This document shows, one piece after another, positions 8,340 to 17,743 of a stretch of DNA of 44,436 bases; the first letter of the stretch is position 1; each line of letters begins with the position of its first letter. This DNA is from DASVFB01 sp963815965 (GTDB lineage Bacteria > Actinomycetota > Thermoleophilia > Gaiellales > Gaiellaceae). Under the pieces are notes generated by a model. That model was not told where the DNA came from. It was given only the letters and a program-made list of their open reading frames with translations, and made no database searches. The stretch spans positions 1 to 44,436 of the forward strand of contig CAWFIT010000010.1 in NCBI GenBank assembly GCA_963815965.1. Reading direction: 5' to 3'. The position numbers were made by a program, and so were the translations under genes.

Positions 8340-11228
8340 CTAGGCGGGGACGGGCACGCCGCTGAATAGCGCTAGCGCGGCAGGAAGCTCGTCGCGGGAG
8401 TCGAGCATGAGTTTGCGAAAGACGCTCGTGAGGTGACCCTCGACCGTGCGTGCGGTGATGAACAGAGTCTGTGCGATCTCGCGGTTGGTCAGGCCTTGGC
8501 TGGCGAGCTCGGCGACGCGGCGCTCGCTGGCCGTCAGCGAGTCGAGCCCCGTGAGGACGACCCGACGCGGGCGTGCGCCGGTTGCGCGAAGCTCGGTATC
8601 GGCCCGCTCCGCGATCGGCTTGGCGCCCGAGCGGTGGGCGGCGTCGAGTGACTCGCGAAGGAGTTCTCGCGCCTCGGTTCGCCGATTGCGCCGCCGGAGC
8701 AGGGCACCGAGATCGGCGAGGGCACGCGCTCTCTCGAGGCGCGCATCGCCACGCTCGAATGCCTCGATCGCCTCGCGGAGCAGAAGCGCCCCACGGTCAC
8801 CCCCGGCCACGACGCCTGCGGCACGCTTCGCCACGCCCAGCGCACGCGGGGCGCCGAATGCCCGGGCGAGCTCGAGCTCCTCTTCTGCGAGGCGGTCGGC
8901 TGACTCGCGATCGCCGAGCGCGAGCTGGGCGAGCGCCGCCTCCGAGCGCCAGGGGAGGTAACTCGGGCAGGTGACGATCGCTTGCGTCAGATCTACGCCA
9001 AGGCCGAGGAGGTCCTCCAGCCCTTCGGCGACTCGTCCTTGCGCGACCCGCAGACGTCCGCGGGCGAAGCGAAGACCCCAGGCCGTGGCGAATCCGCTGT
9101 CAGCTTCGGGATCGAGCGGCATGAGCGCCTGCTCTGCGTCGTCGAGCTTGCCCTGATCGACGAGCACCTTGATGAGCAGAGTGCCGTTCATGACGCGGTA
9201 CATCGGTGGTGCGGGAAGCTCGCTCGCGGCAAGCGCCGTTCGGGCATCTCCTTCGGCGGCGCTCAGATCGCCGCGTCGCAGCGCAAGCCAGCCTCGATCG
9301 CGCAGGCCAACGGCGAGCCGACCACCGTCTCCGGTCACCCGCGCCTCCGCGATCGAGGCATCGAGTAGCGGCAGCAACTGCGCATACCGTTCGGCCAAGA
9401 GAAGCGCGAACGTGGCATGCGAAAACCATGCTGCGAACGAGAACCAGGGCCTGCTGTCCGAGAGGGGTCCCGCGCTGTCGTGGGCCAAAAGCGCTCGGGT
9501 CGCGAGGTCGGCGCCGGTCTCGGCGGGCTCGTTCGTAAGGATGGAGACGAACGCGGCTGAGGCCAATACCTCGGGTGGCGACGCAGGATCGCTCGCCGCA
9601 CGCTCGCGAAACCTCTCGCGGCGAAGGGGCGCTGAGGGTGCGGTCACGGGGTCGTTCAGCGCGGGCAAGACAGCCGCAGCCTCGAGCTGGAGCGCGAGCT
9701 CGGCGTGACCGGGATCGAGCGCCGATGCCGCGCGATCGAGAACTTCGACCGCCTCCGTGTAGTGCTGGGCGCGGCTGAGCGCATGCGCCAGAACCATCGC
9801 TGCCTCAGCGGCGAGTGCGGTGTTCGGCGTAGCGTCCACGGCCTGCTGCAAGTGGTCGGGCCAACCGGGGAGCCCGGCGCTCGCCTCGGCCATTCCGAGG
9901 TCGAGCAGTAATCCCGACCGCTCGCCCGGCGGCGGTGGTTCGGCGAGCAATCGACGCAGGAAGACGGCTTCCGACTCGGGAGCGCCCTGCTGCCGCGCTG
10001 CGCGGGCGGCCTCGAGCAGCCGCTCGACGACCCAGCCATCGCCGGCCGGCTCGCTGACCAGTAGGTGTTGGGCGACGCGCGCGGAGGCGCCTGCTTGCTC
10101 GGCGAGCAGTCGCGCGGCACGGCGGTGGCCTTGTGCGCGCTCGGCTCCAGAGAGCTCCGAGTAGATACCGCTGCGGACCATCGGATGTACGAACGTCAGC
10201 GGCCGGCCGGGCTCGAGGATCCCCGCGGCCGTCAGCACTTCGGCTGCTCCGGCCGCCTCGGCCTCTTCGAGGCCCGCGAGTCGCGCCGCTTGGAGAACGT
10301 CGCCCTCCTCGAGGATCGCCAGCGCCCGCGCGAGCCGGCCCGCATGCTCGGGCAGCCGGCGGAGCCTGAGGCGAATCGAGCGACCGACCGTTCGTGCCCC
10401 AATCCTCTCGACCTGACGCGCGGCCTCGGCGGTCGGAGCGATATCTCCTTCGCTCAGCGCATCCACAAGCACGCGCATCAGGAAGGGCGTCCCGCGGGTT
10501 GCGCGCAGACAGGCGTCGACGAAGACCGGATCCGGAACCCCAGCGAGCCTCGACTCGACGAGCAAGGCGACGGCTGCGCTGGTCAGCGGAGGAAGACGGA
10601 TCACATCGGCGGAGGGATCGCTTGTCACCGTCGCAAGCAGCTCGGCATCGGTGCCCGCCTCCCGCGGGTGGGTCGCCACGACGAGCGCCGCGTCCAGCTC
10701 ATCGAGGCGCGTGAGCAGGAAGGCCAGGTAACGCAGGGACGCGGCGTCTGCCCAGTGCGCGTCGTCGACGACCACGCAAAGCGGACCCACAGCGGTCAGG
10801 TTCGCGCACAGCCAGTAGAGACCGTGGAGGACCGCGAACGAGGGATCGACGCCCGTCGTGGGCGGGACACCCGTAGGAGGTGCCCCTGGCAGCCCAAGGA
10901 GTCCCGCGGCCACGCCCGCAGCGGCTTGCAGCAGGTCGGCGCGCTCGAGCTCCGACGCTTCGGCCAACGCCGGCTCGAACAACTGGCGTACCACTCCGAA
11001 GGCGAAATCGCGCTCCAGCTCGGTCCCCCGTGCCCGCAGCACGCGCATTCCGCCGTCTGCCGCAGCGGTCCGCGCCGCCGCAAGCAGCGCCGTCTTGCCA
11101 ATCCCGGCCGGCCCTTCGACCACCACGAACGTGCCCCGTCCCGAGCGAGCCTCGGCCAGCGCCGACTCGATGCGCGCCAGCTCCTCGCTCCGTTCGAGGA
11201 GCTGCTCGGTGGCTGCGCCATCTTTCAT
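8340..11228 (-). CDS. LuxR-family regulator with N-terminal STAND-type ATPase (LAL/MalT-like)
   Basis: About 962 residues. Walker A GPAGIGKT is at residues 39-46 and a Walker B-like LCVVVDDAHWAD near 150. A long helical, TPR-like middle follows. The C-terminal LuxR helix-turn-helix reads LTASERRVAELASQGLTNREIAQ. Such proteins bind ATP and an inducer, oligomerise and activate transcription. ATG at 11228 fits the family (LLERSEELARIESAL follows at once); upstream in-frame starts exist at 11249 (ATG) and 11261 (GTG). The next gene downstream, after a palindromic hairpin, is the RTX gene, a possible but unproven target. Confidence 0.9.
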   Translation of the reverse strand: MKDGAATEQLLERSEELARIESALAEARSGRGTFVVVEGPAGIGKTALLAAARTAAADGGMRVLRARGTELERDFAFGVVRQLFEPALAEASELERADLLQAAAGVAAGLLGLPGAPPTGVPPTTGVDPSFAVLHGLYWLCANLTAVGPLCVVVDDAHWADAASLRYLAFLLTRLDELDAALVVATHPREAGTDAELLATVTSDPSADVIRLPPLTSAAVALLVESRLAGVPDPVFVDACLRATRGTPFLMRVLVDALSEGDIAPTAEAARQVERIGARTVGRSIRLRLRRLPEHAGRLARALAILEEGDVLQAARLAGLEEAEAAGAAEVLTAAGILEPGRPLTFVHPMVRSGIYSELSGAERAQGHRRAARLLAEQAGASARVAQHLLVSEPAGDGWVVERLLEAARAARQQGAPESEAVFLRRLLAEPPPPGERSGLLLDLGMAEASAGLPGWPDHLQQAVDATPNTALAAEAAMVLAHALSRAQHYTEAVEVLDRAASALDPGHAELALQLEAAAVLPALNDPVTAPSAPLRRERFRERAASDPASPPEVLASAAFVSILTNEPAETGADLATRALLAHDSAGPLSDSRPWFSFAAWFSHATFALLLAERYAQLLPLLDASIAEARVTGDGGRLAVGLRDRGWLALRRGDLSAAEGDARTALAASELPAPPMYRVMNGTLLIKVLVDQGKLDDAEQALMPLDPEADSGFATAWGLRFARGRLRVAQGRVAEGLEDLLGLGVDLTQAIVTCPSYLPWRSEAALAQLALGDRESADRLAEEELELARAFGAPRALGVAKRAAGVVAGGDRGALLLREAIEAFERGDARLERARALADLGALLRRRNRRTEARELLRESLDAAHRSGAKPIAERADTELRATGARPRRVVLTGLDSLTASERRVAELASQGLTNREIAQTLFITARTVEGHLTSVFRKLMLDSRDELPAALALFSGVPVPA

Positions 11229-11331
11229 ATTTCTCGAGCCTACGCCCATATGCGCTCTCACAGCCTGGTGGAGGATCTCGTCTCAGCAGAGGGTTCGAGG
11301 AGGCCGGCTTCCCGCCTTGTTTTCCGAGGAT

Positions 11332-12468
11332 CTATGCGCCTAATCTGTCCCCAAGACCTGTCCCCAAGCCGTTCGCTTCCCGGCTAACGCCTCGTGGGTG
11401 CAGTGGGGCGGCGGGTAGTTGCACCGTGACGCGGAGCCCGCCGGCGGCCCGGGGGGTGAGGGTGAGGGTTCCGTCGTGTGCTTGGGCGATGCTTTTGACG
11501 ATTGCCAGGCCGAGGCCGACACCTGCATGGTCGGTGCGTATGCGTTCGGTGCCGCGAAGAAACGGCTCGGCAAGCGTGGCAACTGACTGTGGGGTGAGCT
11601 TGTGGCCGGTGTTCTCGACGGTGAGCACCGCACGCTCGGGGTGAACGCTGGTCGTGACCCAGACGGTGCCCTGGTCGGGCAGGTTGTGGACGATCGCGTT
11701 GTGTACGAGGTTCGTGCTCAGTTGCAGGAGGAGCGCGTGTGAGCCGATGGTGGGGGTCATGTCGCCGGAGGTCTCGATGGTGATGCCGCGTTTTTCTGCG
11801 AGCGGAAGGAGCGTTTCGGTGGCTTCTTCGGCTATGAGGGACAGGTCGATGTGCTCTGTGGTGAAGGATCGTTGGTCGGCGCGGCTGAGTAGGAGCAGTG
11901 CTTCGGTGAGGTCGATCGCTCGGGTGTTGACGGCGCGGAGGCGTGCGTCGAGTTCGCCGGTGTCGCGGTTGGGATCGTTGCGGGCCGCGTCGAGAAGTGT
12001 TTGCGTGATCGCCAGTGGGGTGCGCAGTTCGTGGGAGGCGTTGGCTGCGAATCTCTGTTGCTCGGCGATGTGTGCTTCGAGCCGCGCGAGCATGGTGTCG
12101 AAGCTGTCGGCGAGTTCGCGGAACTCATCTCTGCGGCCCTCTAGCTGGATTCGGTGGGAGAGCGATCCGTTCGCGGCCGCGCGTGTGGCGTCGGTGATGC
12201 GCGTCAGGGGAGCGAGCATGCGGCCGGCGAGAAGCCACCCTCCCAGCAGACCGAATACCAACAGGAACCCCATCACGATGGCCGCGATCGGAGCGAAATT
12301 GCGCACGAGGTCGGCGTGGCTGCGCACAATAAAAATCACACCAGGGTGCACACCACGCGAAAGAGAGAAGTACCCGGCGGCGAGCAGCACGCCACCGGCG
12401 AGCATGAGGAAGCCGGCGTAGCTGAGGGTGAGTTTGAGGCGAACACTCAGACCAGGGGCTCTATCCAC
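11332..12468 (-). CDS. Sensor histidine kinase of a VanS-like two-component system
   Basis: 378 residues from a GTG at 12468, which overlaps the response regulator stop by eight bases and follows GGAGAAG. TM1 is at about 10-35, a short external loop, TM2 at about 58-82 (FAPIAAIVMGFLLVFGLLGG), HAMP at about 82-135, then the phosphoacceptor His146 in FAANASHELRTPL. The ATPase domain has NLVHNAIVHN (N box) and GVGLGLAIVKS (G box). The last dozen residues (GLGTGLGDRLGA) are encoded by an interspersed 24-bp repeat, so the native C-terminus has probably been replaced. With its regulator and the divergent carboxypeptidase it likely senses the cell wall or a wall-active compound. Confidence 0.9.
   Translation of the reverse strand: MDRAPGLSVRLKLTLSYAGFLMLAGGVLLAAGYFSLSRGVHPGVIFIVRSHADLVRNFAPIAAIVMGFLLVFGLLGGWLLAGRMLAPLTRITDATRAAANGSLSHRIQLEGRRDEFRELADSFDTMLARLEAHIAEQQRFAANASHELRTPLAITQTLLDAARNDPNRDTGELDARLRAVNTRAIDLTEALLLLSRADQRSFTTEHIDLSLIAEEATETLLPLAEKRGITIETSGDMTPTIGSHALLLQLSTNLVHNAIVHNLPDQGTVWVTTSVHPERAVLTVENTGHKLTPQSVATLAEPFLRGTERIRTDHAGVGLGLAIVKSIAQAHDGTLTLTPRAAGGLRVTVQLPAAPLHPRGVSREANGLGTGLGDRLGA
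11343..11366 (+). repeat. Interspersed 24-bp repeat, copy A
   Basis: An exact 24-base match, in opposite orientation, to 17486-17509. It contains two CTGTCCCC units separated by AAGAC. This copy lies inside the 3' end of the histidine kinase gene. Confidence 0.75.
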
Positions 12469-13156
12469 GCTCTTCTCCCTCACGCCCGGTGTCTGGTTGA
12501 GTGATGATGCGGTATCCGACGCCGGCCACGGTGGCGATGATCCAGGGGTCGCCGAGCCGTTTGCGCAGTGCCGAGACCGTGATGCGCACTGCGTTGGTGA
12601 AGGGGTCGGCGTTCTCATCCCATGCTCGCGCCAGGAGTTCTTCGGCGCCGACGACTCCGCCTTCGGCAGCGACGAGGACTTCGAGCACCGCGAACTGCTT
12701 CCTGGTCAGCGCGACGTAGCGGCCATCGCGGTAGACCTCTCGGCGAAACGGATCCAGCCGCAGGCCTGCGATCTCTCGCACGGGTGGCCTGTGGTGGGCG
12801 CGCCTGCGGTCGAGCGCTCTGAGACGGAGCACGAGTTCTTGGAGCGCGAACGGCTTCGTGAGGTAGTCGTCGGCGCCGAGCTCGAACCCGGTGGCCTTGT
12901 CGTCGAGCCGGTCGGCAGCGGTGAGCATGAGGATCGGCATGCCGCTGCCGGAGGCGACGATGCTGTTGGCGATCTCGTCACCGGAAGGTCCGGGAATGTC
13001 TCGGTCGAGGACGGCGATGTCGTAGGCGTTGACGCTCAGCAGCTCCAGAGCGGTGTCGCCGTCGCCTGCGATGTCGGCCGCGATCGCTTCCAGGCGTAGG
13101 CCATCGCGGATGGCCTCCGCCATATAGGGCTCGTCCTCAACGAGCAACACACGCAT
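12461..13156 (-). CDS. OmpR/PhoB-family response regulator (VanR-like)
   Basis: 231 residues. The receiver domain has the acidic pair in MRVLLVEDEP, the phosphoacceptor Asp51 in DIAVLDRDIPG, Thr in LMLTAADR and Lys in YLTKPF. The C-terminal winged helix (TNAVRITVSALRKRLGDPWI, then GVGYRI) binds DNA. It overlaps the kinase start by eight bases, so the two are co-transcribed and translationally coupled. It is divergent from the VanY-like gene across 86 bases, where it probably binds. Confidence 0.93.
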   Translation of the reverse strand: MRVLLVEDEPYMAEAIRDGLRLEAIAADIAGDGDTALELLSVNAYDIAVLDRDIPGPSGDEIANSIVASGSGMPILMLTAADRLDDKATGFELGADDYLTKPFALQELVLRLRALDRRRAHHRPPVREIAGLRLDPFRREVYRDGRYVALTRKQFAVLEVLVAAEGGVVGAEELLARAWDENADPFTNAVRITVSALRKRLGDPWIIATVAGVGYRIITQPDTGREGEERG

Positions 13157-13242
13157 GCCCCGATGCTACGAGCTGGCGCATGTCGTCGGCATATCGAAAA
13201 CCAGAAACGTGCTGGCAACACCGCGCTGCCTTGACTGGAGGC

Positions 13243-13887
13243 ATGACCTACAGCAAGCGAGCACGAACAACGACCCGTCGGATTCGGATTCGCAGGATCC
13301 GTGTCGCCGGCCTGCTAGTCGTCACCGTGGCGATCGCCGCCGCCCTCGGCTCGGAGTTGCTGGCGTCCTCGTCCTCGTCCTCGACGCACGCATCACCCAT
13401 CGACGTCCTTCGCAGTGAGCACCGTGGTGCGCTTGGCGAGGCTGACGGTGTCGTCCCCGACGGCACGTCGATCTTTGACGACGGGATTCCGGGCGTAGCC
13501 AACCTTGATCCAGCTCTCCTCGGTGCACTGCGCCAGGCGGCAAGGGATGCCGCAGGCGACGGCGTCGAGTTCTTCGTCGATAGCGGCTGGCGTTCCCCGG
13601 AGTATCAGGAACAACTACTCCGTGACGCGGTCTCGGAGTACGGCTCAGAAAAGGAAGCTGCCCGATGGGTGGCCACCCCGAACGCGTCTGCTCACGTGTC
13701 GGGGGACGCGGTCGACATCGGGCACCCTGATGCCACCGCGTGGCTGTCCGAGCACGGCGCCGAGTACGGGCTGTGCCAGATCTACAGCAACGAACCGTGG
13801 CACTACGAACTACGCCCCGAAGCCATCGATCACGGTTGCCCGCCCTTGTACGCCGACCCTACGCACGATCCAAGGATGCAGCAGTGA
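13243..13887 (+). CDS. VanY-like D-alanyl-D-alanine carboxypeptidase (peptidase M15)
   Basis: 214 residues. ATG at 13243 has TGGAGG just upstream. A basic N-terminus and a membrane segment (VAGLLVVTVAIAAALGSELLA) anchor or export it. The M15 metallopeptidase core is complete: SGWRSPEYQ, the zinc-binding SAHVSGDAVDIG (His and Asp) and NEPWHYEL (Glu and His). These enzymes remove the terminal D-Ala of peptidoglycan stem peptides and contribute to glycopeptide tolerance in van clusters. No vanH, vanA or vanX is here, so wall remodelling is as likely as resistance. It is divergent from the VanRS-like pair. Confidence 0.9.
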   Translation: MTYSKRARTTTRRIRIRRIRVAGLLVVTVAIAAALGSELLASSSSSSTHASPIDVLRSEHRGALGEADGVVPDGTSIFDDGIPGVANLDPALLGALRQAARDAAGDGVEFFVDSGWRSPEYQEQLLRDAVSEYGSEKEAARWVATPNASAHVSGDAVDIGHPDATAWLSEHGAEYGLCQIYSNEPWHYELRPEAIDHGCPPLYADPTHDPRMQQ

Positions 13888-13938
13888 CCGGCGCTCGGCA
13901 TAGAGCTGTGACACGCAATCACCACAGCGGGGAGGAGC

Positions 13939-14754
13939 ATGAGTAGAACGCTACGGCCGCTGGTCGCGGGCATCGCGCGTAGGCTCACGGCGATGGATCC
14001 GGTGTTGCTCGTCGCGGAGGACGGCGAGGCGATCGTCGAACGGCCGCGCCGCGAGGTACGCGTGCTGTTCGAGCACGAGTTGCTCGACGCGAGCTATGCG
14101 CGCTCCGAGGGCGGCGAGCGCGGGGCGAGTCCCCACATCCACCTCGAGCACGTCGATGCGTTCTACGTCGTTGAGGGCGAGTTGTCGTTCGTCGTCGGCC
14201 CGGATCTCGACGTCGTGCGCGCGAGCGCCGGGACGTTCGTGATGGTGCCGCCGAAGCTGATCCACGGGTTCGACAACGACAGCGACGCCACGGCGCGCTG
14301 GCTCAACTTCCACGCGCCGAGCACCGGCTTCCTGGGGTGGATGCGCGGTGACCGCGAGAGCTTCGACATGCTTCCCCCGCCGGAAGGCGGCGGCCGTAGC
14401 GCCGACGACGCCGTGATCGTTCGGCCTGGCGGCGGCGAGCGTTACGAGCGCTCGAACCGGACGATCTCGATCCTCGGCGACGAGCCTCGGTTCTCCGCCC
14501 TCGACATCGCGTTCGACGAGAGTTTCCACGTCGATCCGCACGAGCACGATGATCACGCTGACTCGTTCTTCGTGCTCGACGGCGAGGTGGAGTTCACCGT
14601 CGGCGACGAGGCCGTGCGCGCGGGGCCGGGCACGTGGCTCTCGGCGCCGCCCGGCGCGAGGCACGGCTTCCGCAACGGCGGCTCCGGTCGGGCGCGCGTG
14701 CTCAACGTCCACGCGCCGGACGCCGGCTTCGCGGACTGGATCCGCGGCCTCTGA
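13939..14754 (+). CDS. Double-cupin protein
   Basis: 271 residues; ATG at 13939 follows GGGGAGGAGC. There are two beta-barrel cupin domains. The first has PHIHLEHVDAFYVVEGELSF and LIHGFDN. The second has DPHEHDDHADSFFVLDGEVEF and ARHGFRN. Each carries His/Glu metal ligands in the right places. Each domain ends in a similar HAPxxGFxxW motif, which suggests an internal duplication. Cupins of this type are dioxygenases, isomerases or sugar/ligand sensors; the substrate cannot be told. It is 51 bases downstream of the VanY-like gene and could share its transcript. Confidence 0.8.
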   Translation: MSRTLRPLVAGIARRLTAMDPVLLVAEDGEAIVERPRREVRVLFEHELLDASYARSEGGERGASPHIHLEHVDAFYVVEGELSFVVGPDLDVVRASAGTFVMVPPKLIHGFDNDSDATARWLNFHAPSTGFLGWMRGDRESFDMLPPPEGGGRSADDAVIVRPGGGERYERSNRTISILGDEPRFSALDIAFDESFHVDPHEHDDHADSFFVLDGEVEFTVGDEAVRAGPGTWLSAPPGARHGFRNGGSGRARVLNVHAPDAGFADWIRGL

Positions 14755-14838
14755 GACTCGGCTACGCCTGGCCCTTGTCTATGGCGACGGCGTCTGCGCT
14801 GTCCCGTCGCGGGGCTTTGCGACGCAGGTCGGAACCAG

Positions 14839-17319
14839 CTAGCGCGCGTCGAGGCCGGCCGCCTCGGCAATTGAGAGCAGCCGGCCCTCCGTGCGCGCCC
14901 GAGCGAACTCGGGTCCATCCGCGCCGAGGACGAGGGCTTCGAGTTCCTCGCGGTCGTTCTCCCACTGTCGGACGGGCCTGGACGCGTGTTCGCTCTCGAT
15001 CGCCCCCCAGAGACGGCCGGCCCGCTCGTCGTCCCCGCGTTCTGCGGCGATGACGGCAAGCTTGGCCGCCGTAAGCACTGCGCGCCGACGGTCACCGAGG
15101 CTCAGGGAGAGCTCGAGGCAGCGGAGCGCATGACCTTCGGCGGCATCGAGATCTCCGCGCTCGCGCTCGAATTCGGCGGCACCAGCGAGCTGTCCGCTCT
15201 CCCACCATGCCCAGCCAATCTCGTGGGCGATCGCGGCGCTCTCAAGGGCGAGTTCGATCGCGCGCGCGAGATCGCCCTCTCCGTGGGGCTTCTCGGCGAG
15301 GTATCCGAGTACCTGGGCCTCGCCGCGAGGCAGGCCGAGCTGCCGAAATGTACGGAGTGAATCCTCGAGCAGTGGCCAGGCGGTGGCCGTTTCGCCCATC
15401 GTCACCATGTGTCCAGCGACGCGGTAGCGGAGGTTCGCCGTCTGGATCTCGTTGCCGCTTGCGACGAAGAGCTCGAGGCTCTGCCGGTACGAGGACGCGG
15501 CCCTTTCGTATTCGCCGCAGAGGCCGAGCGCACCTGCGAGTGCCCGAAGTGCGTGGCCGCGCAGTTCCGGTTCGGCGTCCGGGGTTCGTGCGAGCAGTGG
15601 CTCGAGACGTGACGCGCCCTCGCTGGGTTCGCGAACGAGCCAGAATCCCTCGAGCGACGCGGCCAGGGCGAGGCCACGCGCGGGGTCGTGCTCGGCCGCC
15701 CAGTCGAGCACGGCGCGGACGTTGTCGATCTCGGTCGCGACGAGATCGACATCCCACTTGCCGGGGACGCCGACAGTCGCGCGCGTGCCCGCGCGATCGG
15801 CGAGATCGAGCAGCCACTCGATCTGGAGCCGGCGTAGGGGATCCTCCTCACCCGAGGCGTCCAGGCGCTCCCGTGCGAACTCGCGGATCGTCTCGAGCAT
15901 CCAGAAACGCTCGTCCCCGTTCGCATCGGGGCGGCGGCGGACGAGGCTCTTGTCGAGCAGCGACGCAAGCGTGTCGAGGTTCGAGCCACAGACCGCTTCG
16001 GCCGCCTCCAGAGTCGAACCGCCGCGGAAGACGGCGAGCTGGGCGAACAGCTGCTGTTCGTAGTCGTCGAGGAGGTCGTAACTCCAGGCGATCGTGGTGC
16101 GCAGCGTGGCGTGGCGCTCGTCGGCGTCGCGGCCGCCCTTGAGCAGGTCGAGCCGCTGCCCGATCCGCTCGAGCAGCTGCTCGGGGCCGAGGAGCTTGAC
16201 CCGTGCCGCGGCCAGCTCGATCGCGAGCGGGAGCCCATCGAGACGGCGGATTAACTCGTGCACCGCGTGCGAGTCACCGACGTCCGGCCGGACAGCCTGC
16301 GCCCGCTCGATGAACAGCGTGACAGCGTCACTCTCGTCCATCGGTGGCAGGTCGAGCTCGGACTCACCGGCTATCCGCAGCGGCTCACGGCTCGTCGCCA
16401 CGATCCGAAGCGTCGGGGCAGCAGCAAGCAGCTCGGCAAGCGGCCGGGCTGCGTCGGGCAAGAGCTGCTCGAGGTTGTCGAGGAGGACATGGGTTTGCTT
16501 CTCACCGATCCGCGTCGCGATCGCGACGGGACTGTCGCCGGAGGCGCCCAGGCGCTCTGCGATCAGGGGCACGACCAGTGTTGCGTCGCGAACGGGGGCG
16601 AGCGGTACGAAGACCGTGCCCCCGTCCGCCTCTTCGGCCAGGAACCGGGCGAGCTCGATCGAAAACCGCGTCTTGCCCGTGCCGCCGGGACCGATGATCG
16701 TCAGCACGCGCGGGTCGCGGTCGAGCCAGACGGTGGCAGCCTCGAAGAGCTCGCGCTCGCGCCCGAGGAAGCGAGTCGCCGGGGTGGGAAGGTCAACAGC
16801 CCCCGGCGTTCGTAGAGGCGGGAAGTCGGCGACGCCGAGCTGGAACAGCCGGGTTGGAGCGTCGAAGTCCTTGAGTCGGTGACGTCCGAGATCCCGGAGC
16901 GGCTCATCCTCGAGCAGTGCCGCGGCCGAGGCTGAGACGATCACCTGACCGCCGTGGGCGAGCGCGGCGACCCGGGCAGCGCGATGGACGTCGATCCCGA
17001 CGTAGCCCTCAGCAGCCACGGTCGGGGTTCCCGTGTGCAGGCCCATCCGGACCGCGATCGGACCCGACGCGAGCGTCCACTGCCCCACCCTTGCCGAGGC
17101 GGCGGCCCCAGCAGCGGTCGGGAAAGCGACGAAGAACGCATCCCCCTGGGTATCGACCTCCACACCCCCCTCAGCGACGAACGCGTCCCGGAGCACGCGA
17201 CGGTGATCGGCCAGCGCCTCGGCATAGCGCTCCGGCCCGAGCTGCCGCAACAGGCGCGTCGACCCCTCGATATCCGTGAACAGGAACGTCACCGTTCCCC
17301 CGGGCAGGTCCTGTCGCAT
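14839..17319 (-). CDS. Class III nucleotide cyclase domain - STAND ATPase - TPR signalling protein
   Basis: 826 residues. Residues 8-165 are a class III cyclase domain with both metal Asp residues (Asp16 in FLFTDIEGSTR, Asp60 in VDTQGDAFF). The transition-state Asn of the usual NxAAR is His112 (VHRAARV). An NB-ARC/STAND ATPase follows: Walker A GPGGTGKT at 210-217, HVLLDNLEQLL as Walker B and GLPLAIELAAAR as the GxP region. The remainder is helical, TPR-like. Such proteins are thought to couple ligand sensing through the repeats to nucleotide turnover. There is no DNA-binding domain. ATG at 17319 directly follows an in-frame TTG. It lies outside the tRNA-bounded element but resembles the gene at 21234-24029. 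Confidence 0.88.
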   Translation of the reverse strand: MRQDLPGGTVTFLFTDIEGSTRLLRQLGPERYAEALADHRRVLRDAFVAEGGVEVDTQGDAFFVAFPTAAGAAASARVGQWTLASGPIAVRMGLHTGTPTVAAEGYVGIDVHRAARVAALAHGGQVIVSASAAALLEDEPLRDLGRHRLKDFDAPTRLFQLGVADFPPLRTPGAVDLPTPATRFLGRERELFEAATVWLDRDPRVLTIIGPGGTGKTRFSIELARFLAEEADGGTVFVPLAPVRDATLVVPLIAERLGASGDSPVAIATRIGEKQTHVLLDNLEQLLPDAARPLAELLAAAPTLRIVATSREPLRIAGESELDLPPMDESDAVTLFIERAQAVRPDVGDSHAVHELIRRLDGLPLAIELAAARVKLLGPEQLLERIGQRLDLLKGGRDADERHATLRTTIAWSYDLLDDYEQQLFAQLAVFRGGSTLEAAEAVCGSNLDTLASLLDKSLVRRRPDANGDERFWMLETIREFARERLDASGEEDPLRRLQIEWLLDLADRAGTRATVGVPGKWDVDLVATEIDNVRAVLDWAAEHDPARGLALAASLEGFWLVREPSEGASRLEPLLARTPDAEPELRGHALRALAGALGLCGEYERAASSYRQSLELFVASGNEIQTANLRYRVAGHMVTMGETATAWPLLEDSLRTFRQLGLPRGEAQVLGYLAEKPHGEGDLARAIELALESAAIAHEIGWAWWESGQLAGAAEFERERGDLDAAEGHALRCLELSLSLGDRRRAVLTAAKLAVIAAERGDDERAGRLWGAIESEHASRPVRQWENDREELEALVLGADGPEFARARTEGRLLSIAEAAGLDAR

Positions 17320-17485
17320 CAACGCATCATGTACCGCTGCCCAGAACGATCAGGCGTACCAGGTGAGTGGAGCTCGTTCGGTTGATTTGCTCCTCGCGAG
17401 ACCCTGGCGCCCCACCTCCTCGTGGAGGTGCTCGGTGGCCTTGGATGCGTCTGTTAGAGCCAAGAACCACGAGACCGCGCGTCGC

Positions 17486-17509
17486 TGGGGACAGGTCTTG
17501 GGGACAGAT
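17486..17509 (-). repeat. Interspersed 24-bp repeat, copy B
   Basis: Exact reverse complement of 11343-11366. It lies 66 bases from the tRNA-Thr-like repeat. Confidence 0.75.
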
Positions 17510-17574
17510 CGGGTGAGCGACGCAGCAAGGTCGCACGCTCTCCGGCCAAGAAAGGCCATTTGCTGGCCTCTTGT

Positions 17575-17618
17575 GAAGCCCTCTGACGGACTCGAACCGT
17601 CGACCCCCTCCTTACCAT
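17575..17618 (-). repeat. tRNA-Thr 3'-half repeat, copy 1 (att-like)
   Basis: 44 bases identical to 24341-24384. Read on the minus strand it begins at the anticodon loop ATGGTAA (anticodon GGT), then GGAGG, the variable bases GGGTC, the T arm GACGG-TTCGAGT-CCGTC and the acceptor strand AGAGGGC. This is the 3' half of a tRNA-Thr(GGT). The 5' half, including the left side of the anticodon stem, is missing, so it is not a functional tRNA. Identity starting in the anticodon loop and running to the tRNA 3' end is typical of att sites of tyrosine recombinases. Confidence 0.7.
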
Positions 17619-17743
17619 CGAACGACGAGACCGGAATGGAGGGCATGCGCGGGAAGCCGCGGGCACGAAAATCCCGGAAGCCGGAGGAATCGCCCGAAGA
17701 GGAGTAGTCGCGCGTGGACGCGCGTGTCCGGGCGGACGTTCCC

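Larger units (their letters stand above)
17320..17743. other. Intergenic region with two repeats and no gene
   Basis: About 420 bases hold the 24-bp repeat copy B and the tRNA-Thr-derived repeat copy 1. Open frames here read through these repeats and give short peptides with no family. Confidence 0.55.

Noticed and set aside
14755..14838. Terminator between the cupin and cyclase-STAND genes
   Set aside because: No stable inverted repeat is visible in the 84 bases.
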